In this document: positions 22,955-32,977 of the stretch, piece after piece
Position numbering within the stretch: position 1 is the stretch's first letter
Layout of the letters: each line of letters starts with the position of its first letter
Notes under the pieces: generated by a model
Database searches by the model: none
Seen by the model: the letters and a program-made list of their open reading frames with translations, nothing else
Told to the model about the DNA's origin: nothing
DNA from: Sipunculus nudus
Lineage: Eukaryota > Annelida > Sipuncula > Golfingiida > Sipunculidae
Reading direction: 5' to 3'
Assembly: GCA_026874595.1 (NCBI GenBank)
Contig: CM049315.1
Span: 68,705,916-68,769,915 of the forward strand
DNA length: 64,000 nt
Program-made: the position numbers and the translations under genes

Positions 22955-25900
22955 ATGGCAGAATCATCCCTTGAACTTTCAGGTTCCAAAAGTAAGAAAG
23001 CAAAATTTCTTGACATTTCGAAATGTATCTTTTGTCAAACCACATCTAAAGACAAATTATCATGCGCATCAGTCCAAGGAATAGCACGTTTGCGAGAAGT
23101 GACTGCCATTAGACAGGACGAAACATGTAAACGTTTACAAGAACAATGGTCATCGGTAGAAGAATCTGCAAAATGGCATCTGAATTGTTATAAGAAATAC
23201 ACAAGGAAAACAAATGTAGACAGATATTTGCAGAGGCGTCAGCTGCCAATATCAGTGGAGATCAAAGAGGCAGGCCCTTCCTGCTCCAAGGAATATGTTA
23301 CATCTCCAGTCAAAACCAGAAAAACGTCTGGCGTATCCACAGATTGGAGTAAATGTGTAATTTGTCAAAAAACATATAAAAAAGGTGATTCCTCTTTGTC
23401 ACAGATCCTCACTGTTTCCGCGTCGGAATCATTACGGCATGCTGCAGAAACAAAGAAAGACAGAGCAGTTCTCTTACGAATAAGGGGAGAGGACTTGATA
23501 GCTGTAGAAGCTAAATACCACCGTCCGTGTTACATGAATTACACGTCAAAGACAAACTTAATGACAGCACCAGAGAATGACCCACAGGAAGATGATAGTC
23601 AGCATAGGGAAGCATTTGCTGTTCTGTTGAGGGAAATAGATACCAAACTGATGGATCAAAAACAGGCTTTCACCTTGACAAGTTTGCTTGAACGATACAG
23701 GGATATCTTAACAGAAAAAATGCCCGGAGAACAGAAGTACCGGGGTGAAAAATTAAAAAAACAGACTGAAAAAGTATTATTGAGAAAAAATTGTGTTTCA
23801 AGCCCAAGCTGTTCCTAAAAAGTCTGAAAAAGTCTGAAAGTCTGTTTAGCAGCTCTATAACACTAGGTGATGCCGTCCAAGCAGCAAGGCAGCTGAATGA
23901 AGATCTTGAAGACATGAAACTCGAGACCGATATCTTCGGACCACAGGAACATGACAGCACAGAGGACCCTCAACAAATATTATATCATGCTTCACAAATA
24001 CTCCGAACAACCCTTAAAGGTTGCACTGGGATAAAGACTAATCCAGTTCAATGTGATGACATTTCTAATGAGTCTGCACTGGAGATAATTCCAGACAGCT
24101 TGTACAATTTTATATTGTGGTTGCTGGAATCAGACAGGGGTCACAGCAGCCTATCCCTGACAGCAGGCGAAGGCAAGAAAAAAGCAAGCAGTGACCAGAT
24201 TGATAGACAAGTGTTATCCATCAGCCAGGACCTCCTTCATGCTTTCTCAAGGGGCACCACGCGGGCACCAAAACATGTTGGCATAGCCATACTAATACGC
24301 AATATGACTGGAAGCAAACAATTTGTAACTCTTCTGAACAGATTTGGCCACTGTTGTATTTATGATGAGCTTGAGAGAATTGATACTGCTATTGCCAACG
24401 ACCAGCTGAAGAAAGGAGAAGCAAATGATGGTGTGGTACTGCCATCAAACATCATACCAGGATCGTTTGTGCAGGCAGCGACAGATAATGATGATCTCAT
24501 TGAGGAAACCCTTGATGGCAAACAGACTACACATGCGACAACACTAGTGCTTTACCAACGGCAGTCATGTGAGCAAAGAAGAGTCCAGGGGCAATTTGCT
24601 GAGTCAGTTTGTCTTACCAGCACACGTTCAAGATCTCTATCGGGTCAATGTCCAGGACAAGAGATTTTAAACTTCAGTGTGTCCGGCAAGCATCCCAAGG
24701 CCAGCAGATTTGTTGGGGAAAGTCTCTCTGGAATGGTATAGCCAGGCTACCAGGAATGCTGAAGCAAAGAATATTGATGAAGCCTGGATGATTTGTCGAC
24801 TTTGTCCACAAAAGCTATTCCAAGTCAGCCTTCAACCAAAAGCAAATCAGTCAGTACCTGGATGGACCCCTTTCAATGCACTGTTGAGCAGCAAAAATCC
24901 CCCAGTTACCAAAATCGGTTACTGCCCAATGATACCAGAGCCCCAACACAGTATTCGACAGTCTTTACCGTAATGAAAACGGTCCAGACGATGATGAAAT
25001 CACTTGGACAAATGACAACAGTTATCACATTTGATGAAGCCATATATTGTAAGGCAAAGGAAATACAATGGCGCAATCCAGATACTTTCCAAGGCTTTGT
25101 CATAAGATTAGGTGGTTTTCATATGGCCCTCACTTTTCTAGCATCAATTGGAAAGTTGTATGATGAGAGTGGACTTCAAGATATTTTGATAGAATCTGAA
25201 ACATATGGTAGCACAACAGTGCGTCAGCTAATGAAAGGCAAATCATACAACAGGGGAGTTAGAGCTCACAAACTTATGCTGGAAGCAATGATGCGACTGA
25301 GATGGAAGGCAATGGGTGATTGGATGAAAACAAGTGAGGTACATGCAGAATTAACTGACCAGGAAGAACTCATCCAGCTTATTGAGAGATTCTGTGACCT
25401 GCTTGAGAATGACTATTCAGAAGACATCAATATTGCTTTCCAACAAATTTTGCATAAAATGCCTTTCATCCAAAACATTCAAGATCAGTTTTGCAGGGAA
25501 GGGGAATCATCACTTACCTTCAAATTCGGGAGCAATTATCTTGATATGATATGTTGTCTACTTGCCTTTATAAGGGCAGAGAGAGATGGAGATTGGGCCC
25601 TTCACCTAGAGTGTGTTGCAAAGATGATACCATATTTCTTTGCAGCCGATAGAATTAACTATGCACGCTAGGCCTGCGTTTATTTGGCAGATATGCAAAG
25701 GCTGGATGTTACTGCTCCAGATGTGTATGAACAATTCTGTCAGGGAAATCATCCTGTTAAAAGGTCACGCCAACGATTTAACCAAGTCTGGAGTGACATG
25801 GCATTAGAGCAAAGTGTTAACAGGGACAGCAAAACAAAGGGAGGTATAATTGGAATCAGTATGCACCCAGGAGCGCTTAACAGGTGGTTCTTGACAGCTC

Positions 25901-27840
25901 ATGAGAGAGCTGCTGCTACATCAGCCATAAAAGTGATGGCAGGACTCAAAGAGAAAAGTGATCTTGGAAAACACAGCCACAAGGAACTGGGCTCTAAGCG
26001 AAAAATGAGAGATGAACATGATATCCAAAAAATAGTGGACACAATTAAAGGCCAAATGATTAATCCATTCATACTTGTTCAACCAGCGGAACAGCTGTGT
26101 AACATTGCCACAGGTGTCATTGCACCAGATACAACAGCAAAAGACTTGACATCTTCTTTTCTCATTGGACAAAAGGCAATGAATGTATTTGTGGAAGACA
26201 GATTGAAAACAGGAAAAGTTCCATTCTTTGACCCGATTCGTAAACTAAATATTCAGAAGTTTTCAAATGTAAGTGCCAAGAAGAGTAAAAAGGACAGTTC
26301 AACCGCTATGAAGCTTGCTTCGGTGAATGAGGACAGAGAACTTTTCAGCCGAATAGTAGTTGTTGCAAAAACAAGAAATGTTGACCTGAAACAAGTTTTT
26401 GTACACGAGCTCTCATCAGTGCCATATTCATTGGCACATGCGGATGAAAGACTAAGGAAGGCTACTAAGAGCACACTTTTAGGAGAGTTAGAAAGAGAGG
26501 TTTCAATGCACTGTGATATGCCTAATACAGGATCAACCACCTGGATTATCGATGGGATGGCCATTCTTCAGATGGTAGGATCTCGAGGAGCAGTCAACTT
26601 TGGACAGCTCAGTAAAAATATATTGCAGCTGATAATGAAGCCATTCAAGTGTACAGCATGCAAACGTTTAGATGTTGTATTTGATGCATATAACACAGAG
26701 CACTCGATAAAGAGTTTCGAGAGAGCAAGACGCCAAACATCTGACAGCATTGAAATGTGTATTTACAGCAAAGATACCCCACTCCCAAAGGATTGGAAGC
26801 GCTTTATGTGCAGTCCCAAGAATAAAGCTGCTCTTACATCATTCCTCTCTGAGAACTGGTGTGTGGCTGCCCCTGAGTTGATGAAAGAAGGTCAAGTTTT
26901 GATACTTGCTGGTGGTTTCAGTGACCCCACACAGTCAAGGGCATTGACAACGAGAGAGGTCAGAACCCTTGCTCACCTATGCAGCACACAGGAAGAAGCT
27001 GACACAAGGATACTTTTGCATTCAGCAGATGCGGCAATTGGCTCAAATACTATTGTAGTGTGGTCACCTGACACAGATGTGGCTATCCTTTGCATACACT
27101 TTGTCAGAAGCCTGAATGTGCAGATCTGGTTCAAAACAGGGGTCAAGGACAAGCCTAGATTCATTCCCATCCATGAAATAGCAGGCAAACTGGGTGACGA
27201 GATCAGTCAACTTCTACCAGGGCTCCATGCCCTAACGGGTTGTGACTCAACAAGTGGACTTTTCTCAGTTGGCAAAGTAAAACCCCTGAAATGGGCAAGG
27301 CAAAATATTCAACAAGCACTTCCTCTGAGGGAACTTGGATCATCAAGGAGTGTTACAGAGGCTGCAGAACATGCCTGCTTTTTGCTAGTGTGTCAGATGT
27401 ATGACAAAAAGTGCTGCAATGAAGATGTCAATGGTCTGAGGTACCGACTTTTTTGTCGGAAGCGAGCCAAAAATGAAGATTTGCCCCCCACATCTGACAG
27501 CCTCAGATGTCATATTGCTAGAGCAAACTACCAGTGCCTCATTTGGCGACATGCACTGGATGCGGAGGCAACGATTCCGTCTCCAGCCGGAAATGGATGG
27601 GAGATATGTGATGGGAATATTCAGCCTGTACTCATGACACTTGACCCAGCACCGAGAGCACTTATGGAAGTCATCACTTGCAACTGCAAAACTTCACACT
27701 GCTGAGGGCGCTGCAGCTGCTCTTCGGAGGGTCTTATTTGTACTGCAGCATGTGGTTGTGAAGGTGAAGAAAATTGTCAAAATCCTCATCGTAGTCAGCG
27801 CAGGCTTATAAGTGACTCTGATTCTTCAGATCAGGGGTAA
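22955..27840 (+). pseudogene. Transposase-like protein: two CxxC...HxxC modules, central domain, XPG/FEN-like nuclease, CXC tail
   Basis: About 1600 codons, starting MAESSLELSG. The N-terminus has two repeated modules: C24/C27 with H75/C78, and C134/C137 with H189/C192, each closing H-x2-C-Y-x2-Y-T. The middle has ATDNDDLIEETLDG (about 24480), VITFDEAIYCKAKEI (25021), RLGGFHMALTFLASIG (25108) and DMALEQSVNRDSKTKGGIIG (25795). The C-terminal part resembles XPG/FEN1 nucleases: IIDGMAI (26551), VVFDAYN...ERARR (26683), EEADTRILLH (26992), SPDTDV (27067) and HALTGCDSTSG (27241). Family members with these motifs are common in cnidarians and molluscs. This copy is broken by frame changes near 23790, in 24560-24740 and near 24940, and by stops at 25669-25671 and 27703-27705. 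Confidence 0.85.
27706..27840 (+). pseudogene. Cysteine-rich (CXC/tesmin-like) tail beyond a premature stop
   Basis: The frame after the TGA at 27703-27705 stays open for 44 codons to TAA at 27838-27840. Together with the last residues before the stop (CNCKTSHC) the spacing is C-x-C-x4-C-x3-C-x-C-x6-C-x3-C-x-C-x5-C-x-N. This is close to one CXC repeat of tesmin/TSO1 (CRC) proteins, a zinc-binding DNA-contact module. The stop therefore truncates a recognisable domain. It is listed apart from the gene because it lies outside the open frame. Confidence 0.6.
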
Positions 27841-28309
27841 CATGGAGTTTAAGTTACCTGAGGTGTTTTGCTTAGATTATATTCCTGTACTCCAGGTAAA
27901 GTGCACGTGTTAAGATATTTCATTATATTAGAGAATCTTGCTGTGCTAAGGTTCAGCAATATTTGTAACACTTGATCCATTATATTCTCTCAAGTGTGTT
28001 GCAAAGAAATGTTTATTACCTCTGTTAAATGAAGAGTAATTGAAAGAAATTAAAATAAAAAGCATAAAAAATGTAAGACAACTACATTGTTTTAGCACGA
28101 AGTGTAGGAAAAAAAGTAAAAAAAAATTAAAAAAAAATGAAAAAAATATGTTTATTGTTTGTTTAGTAATGTTAAAACATTCTGCAAAAATGTTAATTTG
28201 CTTTTGTGCCAATTTCAGTTTTTTTTTTTTAACTGAAATGGCTTACGTGATATTTAACATGCTGTATCGTTATTAGCTCCAGCCAAAAATAGATCATTGT
28301 ATAAAAATT

Positions 28310-28473
28310 ACTCTAACTTCCTTAAAAGTGTCGATAGAAAGCGACACCCGGCCTCATATGAAAGCTGAGAATCAGCTCTATCAAATGGTACCATCAAACT
28401 AATGTTGTGGGGGGGGGGGGTGTGCAACAAACTCTTATTTTAAGGCCCCTTCTGGTATCTGGCTCCCAGACTA
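28310..28473 (-). repeat. Right terminal inverted repeat of the 7.3 kb transposon
   Basis: Inverse of the left end. It includes a long G run (about 28408-28419), which accounts for part of the length difference from the left TIR. The stretch 27841-28309 before it is A-rich and non-coding. Confidence 0.85.
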
Positions 28474-28476
28474 TCT

Positions 28477-28877
28477 CGTTCGTCTTCACAGTTCAGCTGG
28501 ATTAGTCCGAGGTTCACGCATGATCTTAGGCCTAAGATTGCTGGACCTTCAGCCTCAGTTACATGAAAATCAATGGTGAGTGTCTTGTCTTGGTGTGAGC
28601 ATTGAAGTTCACATCGTCCATGTTGTTTTATCTGTGTCCCACCATAGGCGAGAAGCTTGACCTTTGGTGTTTGTACCCCAGCAGGTTGCCCGTTGCTTGT
28701 CAGTTGGTTTGGAAATAGCACTTTATACAGTCTTGCTGGCGTGATGTTTGACCGTGCCCCAGTAACGAGTTTACATCTCACAGCAAAGGTTCCTTTTTCT
28801 GTATTAATGTCGATATTTGCAAATACCTGATCACGAGGCCCCCCTTTGAATATGGTCTGTATTGTAATACCTTGCAA
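28477..28877 (-). pseudogene. gypsy aspartic protease (retropepsin), active-site mutant
   Basis: Minus-strand frame with FKGGPRDQVFANIDI, then the active-site region KLVTGARSNITP, then KLLAYGGTQIKQHGRCEL and the closing AILGLRSCVNLGLIQL. Retropepsins need D-(T/S)-G; here the Asp is Val, so this copy cannot be active. The frame ends just inside the inserted transposon. It lies between gag (29100 upward) and the linker/RT at 21147. Confidence 0.8.
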
Positions 28878-29099
28878 TGCCAGTGAGCTAGAGCATTATT
28901 CATTATTCCCAATGTGCTCAACATCAATAGTGTCAAAAACAAATTCCTTAAAGTCTTCATTAATTTGTTCAGTGTCGTCTTATTCATTAGCAATTTCATG
29001 CACCCTCCTGTCAGAAGAACGTGGCTGTCTTTGTGTCTGTCCATACTGTCTAGGTCTAGATTGTGACCCCAGTCTGTCGGTTTGATACCTCATTTATAA

Positions 29100-29863
29100 T
29101 TGGGTTTGCTGATGTTTTTTGATAAACACATTTTGCCCCAGTGACCTAATTTACCACACTCATCACATGTGGATCTTGCTGCTGGGCACCTAGCCCCACG
29201 TGGATGTCCTTGTCCACGATTACAGCACTGTCCTGTCTTGTGTGGTGCTGGTTTGTCTAAAAAAATGTTTTGTGGATTGACTATTGTCCCGTCTGCTTTG
29301 AATCAGATGTACCTTTTTGTGTACTTAACATCATTCATTTGTATTTGTGTAGCCTCATATGAGCTGACTATACCCAATGCACTGTCAAGTGTAAGCGATT
29401 CGTCTTTAGAAATTAATTTTCTTTGTACATCGTTATTTCTGACCCCAGCTATTAGAGCGTCTAAAAGTTGCTCTTCAGTGTCTGTGTAAAGGCAGTCATC
29501 AGCTAGAATTATAGCTTTCGTTATGAAAGCATCAACTGTCTCAACAGCCTCTTGTTTTAAAGCACGAAACTGAAACCTGGCAACTCAAAAATTTGATTTT
29601 GGCTTTACATAGTCCCAAAATCATTTCCAGTGCATGTCTAGTTTCTTTTGCTGTGAATCTGTAAGTTTCTAACTATTCCTGATGTCTCGGCCTTCCTCGC
29701 CTACCCATAGCATTAGATACTGTACTTTAACAAGTTCTGACTTCTCTGCAAGTGGTCCATTGATTATAAATTCTAATATTTGTTTAAACTTTCTGAATTC
29801 TTCTGCAAGGTTAGGTGCTTTCCAGTCTAATGATGGTATGGGTACACCTGAAAGCTCAGCCAT
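29100..29863 (-). pseudogene. gypsy gag with CCHC zinc knuckle, broken
   Basis: The minus strand starts MAELSGVPIPSLDWK at 29863 and continues through a capsid-like helix region (FRKFKQILEFIINGPLAEKS). Further on, near 29130-29170, is the CCHC knuckle CDECGKLGHWGKMC. Several stops and frame changes separate the parts. Gag forms the particle and its knuckle binds element RNA. Confidence 0.75.
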
Positions 29864-29937
29864 TGTTATTCAAGTAAATATTTCAAGTACAAACAGTTAC
29901 ATGCAAGATACAATTTCCTGTGATTAAAAAAAGTTAT

Positions 29938-30411
29938 ATAGTCCTTTATCTCTTGTAATCCAAAATACAAAGTTCAATGAATATAGTTCACAGCAACTGA
30001 AGATAGGTAATCCAAGGAAGATTGGTCCATGAATGTATTCATAATAGCTGTATATTTCGCTGTTCCTTTATTCAGTGAAACAGGTGCTTGTCTCACATGC
30101 TGGTCTCATGATCTTGATCTTGTGTTATTGTTGTTGTGGATGGGTTAAAGTTCTTGACCTGACACACTTGTTAAATAGTCCTTTATCTCTGGTAATCCAA
30201 AACACAAAGTTCTATGAATATAGTTCACAGCAACTGAAGATAGGTAATCCAAGGAAGATTGGTCCATGAATGTATTCACAATAGCCGTATATTTCGTTGT
30301 ACCTTTATTCAATGAAACAGGGGCTTGTCTCACATGCTGGTCTAATGTTCTTGATCCTGTGTTATTGTTGATGTGGATGGGTTAAAGTTCCTGACCTGTC
30401 ACACTTGTTGT
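29938..30411. repeat. Tandem duplication, two units of about 236 bp
   Basis: The unit starting TAGTCCTTTATCTC (about 29939) repeats at about 30176 with a few differences and ends near CACTTGTT in both. It lies in the untranslated leader of the gypsy element, between the primer-binding site and gag. Confidence 0.9.
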
Positions 30412-30834
30412 TAGTTGCTACCCCTTGTCCCTGTTTGTCCAGAAAAGGAAGCGGGGAGTTTGACCTTCAGGTCAGCTTAGCTGTTTCTGGAACAGGGTTG
30501 TAGGAGGCTGGTGTCACTGACTGGTAAGTAATTTTAGGAATGTCTACTATATGCTGTGCTTTGTCACAGAGCATGTGGCCTGATAACATTGACCAACCTG
30601 TTTTATTTTAGTCTTTCATTTACTTGAAAAGTTTACAGATTGTATGTTTGGCGTACATTTGACTGTAGAAAGTATTTTGGAACATACATACAAATCTGCT
30701 GTTGTCTCTCAGTTTTGACTTCTTGTACCCAGCCACAATGTATTTAATCCTTTGCATTCCAGTCTACTGAATATTCGCTTATTACTTTGTCCATAGGATC
30801 AATAATCTGTGCTGAACCACATGTTTTATGGTGA

Positions 30835-30852
30835 GTAGCACTTCTGACATCA
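30835..30852 (-). promoter_or_regulatory. Gypsy primer-binding site (tRNA-Leu-like)
   Basis: Directly next to the LTR, the minus strand reads TGATGTCAGAAGTGC. It resembles the TGGTGTCAG(A/G)AGTGG sites used with tRNA-Leu in many Ty3/gypsy elements, with mismatches. Confidence 0.5.
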
Positions 30853-31014
30853 TGTTATGTTATGTTCCAATGAATAAATAATCCAGATGGTGTATATGTC
30901 TGTATTTATTATATCTGACACCGGATACATATAAGCACTTGTAAACACGACTGTCCAGTCGGACGGTGTAGCATAGACTGCCCCTACAGTACTTGGTCAG
31001 TGACTAATGTAACA
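30853..31014 (-). repeat. 5' LTR of gypsy element
   Basis: About 162 bp. On the plus strand it begins TGTTATG and ends GTAACA, giving TGTTA...TAACA termini. The first about 100 bp match 19225-19323. It is short for a gypsy LTR. Confidence 0.65.
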
Positions 31015-31467
31015 GATACACATGCATGAGGTTGTGGTATATGCATGAGGTCATATTATAACAACAGGCACTACTATACAATATGGACACAATCAAACTA
31101 TTAGAAGTAAAAAAGAGAAGGAATTAATGGGAATATCTTAGACCCAGTGGAACTCTGGCAGGAAGGTAGAAGGGACGTAGTACTAATTTAAAATCTGCAT
31201 TTTCATCCATGTCAATGCTCGTAACGTAGGACACAGTGTGACTTACATGGTCATTGTCGGAGTACTAGGAGGCCTTACAGTTGGAAATCGAGGAAACTAG
31301 GGCTTCTTTTTTAAGTAGTTTTGGATAGAAAAATTACTGATTATTTATTCTAACATCTCTTAACCATGACACAAAAAGTTATTCTTTCATCAAAGACCCA
31401 AAAGCAACAGAAAAGTAGTTATCGTTGAAAGCCTCGTGAAGTTTATTTTCAGTATGTGTAAGTTTAC
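31015..31467. other. Non-coding stretch (intron)
   Basis: No feature seen. It follows the donor of the discoidin exon at 31468-31706 on the minus strand. Confidence 0.5.
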
Positions 31468-31706
31468 CTGTATCGCCAACTGCTGAATAATGTAGATCCG
31501 GCCCAGGTTAACTTGCCACCATTCCACTCCGGTCTTGACGATGCGCCCTAATCGTGTGCACCACGCATTACAAGACTCGCAGATCCGCCCGTGTTTCGCA
31601 TCCCATGCACTGGAGTAATTACTACTCGCACGGAAAGCGGAGTCGGGGATAATGTCGGGGTCGCCGATTCCCAAAGCCGCTGACGGTCTCCCACAAACGC
31701 CATTAC
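31468..31706 (-). CDS. F5/8 type C domain, N-terminal exon
   Basis: Minus-strand exon with acceptor CATTACAG (intron side 31707) and donor CAG/GTAAAC (31467). It reads GNGVCGRPSAALGIGDPDII, then FRASSNYSSAWDAKHGR, and ends GVEWWQVNLGRIYIIQQLAIQ split over a phase 0 end. The W-W-x-V-(D/N)-L-G-x-x-Y-x-I motif is the hallmark of the first half of discoidin/fucolectin F5/8 C domains. The phase 1 start means an upstream exon must supply one base. The next exon by sequence logic is 16908-17012; the nested TEs at 19225-31014 would sit in the intron between. Confidence 0.78.
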
Positions 31707-32251
31707 CTGTAATGGCTATAAAATGGAGATGCATGGGGAGTATTAGTTATGGCAAAATACAGTTATGATTAAATACAATATTGTATGATAAGACCATATG
31801 TATATTTATATAATCAGCTCCATCATACATACATAATACTTCATACACGTTTTAGATCCGGCGTGTGTCTCGAGTCAAATTTGTAAAATTTACAACACTG
31901 ATTGAGTGTTATAAATGTAAAGCTGTGTATCAAATTTAGAAGCAGGCCTACATCATGATACCAAGCTCGATATAATTTAATAATTCATTTTATTTATAAC
32001 TGACTCAGGTCGTAGATGGCTTCACATATTATTGCGAATATTATTAACTGAATGCTATTGAATCAACGTTAAGAAAATTATCATGCTGAGAATCAGTTCA
32101 TTTGTAGATACGGTGCTCATCTCGCATTACAACCCTGAACACTATTTGTAGATCTAGAAATGTTAGCATCAAGGGAATGATAATTGTTGATTATATCACC
32201 ACCTACTGGAACGATATATACCAATTTGAATTCAAGAACTGAGTTTAAATT
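31707..32251. repeat. Third, older copy of the duplicated segment (part 1)
   Basis: Runs colinear with 4404-4884 plus 10771-10980 of copy 1 and with about 56692-57410 of copy 2, but with much more divergence. Shared landmarks include the TTTATAACTGAC block (about 31995), CTGAGAATCAGTTCATTTGTAG (about 32090) and ATCACCACCT. It has no LINE at the copy 1 site, so the LINE is the derived state. It breaks at the TIR element 32252-36577. Confidence 0.75.
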
Positions 32252-32653
32252 AGGGAGTATCTAAACTGGCGGCAGGGGAAATTTAATTACCTAGCAGGTA
32301 GTTGAGATACCAAGCTCAACTGCCCGTGTGCTCTTATGTGGGTAAACACACACACACACATACGTACATGTGTTTCATGTCAAACGGAGGCAATGGTCGA
32401 TGACGTAGATACTGGGAATTTGTTATTTTAGTTAGACACAGTCACTAATTTTCTGGTATCCAGAATGATCTTCGGGATATATATGATAACCTTTTTTAAC
32501 CTGCAAGAAATTTTGAAAATGAATTTTTCAGTCAAATTGGAGACATGAAGACACACAGTTTGAATGTCTTTGATTGGGTATCGTGTCATTGAAGAAAGTT
32601 TTTTTCACAGCTTCCGCTCCAGTCGGCTGGTATGCCGTGTCACTAATGAGTAA

Positions 32654-32657
<4 letters not shown>

Positions 32658-32706
<49 letters not shown>
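32658..32706. repeat. (TA)n microsatellite
   Basis: Pure TA tract inside the 4.3 kb insertion. Confidence 0.97.
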
Positions 32707-32712
<6 letters not shown>

Positions 32713-32916
32713 ATGGAAGTCTTAACGTTCACTTCATTTGCGTGGTCCTTATTAGAGTATTTGTATGGTACGGCTACTTTCTCGGAAACTCTTTTGTGTA
32801 GAGTGTTTATGGTTTGCGTTATATTTTTGAAGGAGAAAGCCTCGCTCACCTGGCTTATCCAAAGAATTGCTCAATCTGAGTGTTATGCAGATTGTTAGCC
32901 GATTACCACAGGGTAT

Positions 32917-32919
<3 letters not shown>

Positions 32920-32975
<56 letters not shown>
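32920..32975. repeat. (TA)n microsatellite
   Basis: Pure TA tract flanked by GGTATTGCA and TTGCATAAGC, so the tract sits inside a short TGCA palindrome. Confidence 0.97.

Positions 32976-32977
<2 letters not shown>

Larger units (their letters stand above)
21151..28473 (+). mobile_element. 7.3 kb DNA transposon with XPG-like nuclease gene (Academ-type, tentative)
   Basis: Bounded by imperfect inverted repeats of about 140-160 bp. The outermost 15 bases (TAGTCTGGGAGCCAG and its inverse at 28459-28473) are identical. A second block (TTTGTTGCAC, a C run, ACAACATT) and a third (GGTGTC-CTTT and TTTAAGGAAGTTA-AG) also match. TCT flanks it at 21148-21150 and 28474-28476; a TA duplication is an alternative reading of the same ends. 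It sits in gypsy pol, between protease and RT. It carries one large gene, 22955-27840. Nuclease type, cysteine tail, long TIRs and a 3 bp TSD together suggest the Academ superfamily, as I recall it. Confidence 0.85.
19225..31014 (-). mobile_element. Ty3/gypsy LTR retrotransposon, degraded, with two nested insertions
   Basis: Minus-strand element. From 5' to 3' it has an LTR (30853-31014), primer-binding site, gag (about 29863 down to 29100), protease (28877-28477), linker and RT (21147-19330), and a truncated LTR (19225-19323). It is interrupted by the 7.3 kb transposon 21151-28473 and the 819 bp element 20008-20826. RNase H is cut short and integrase is absent; the RT/RNase H hinge runs almost directly into the 3' LTR. 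Multiple frame breaks make it inactive. The LTRs share about 100 bp, starting TGTTATGT. Confidence 0.85.
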
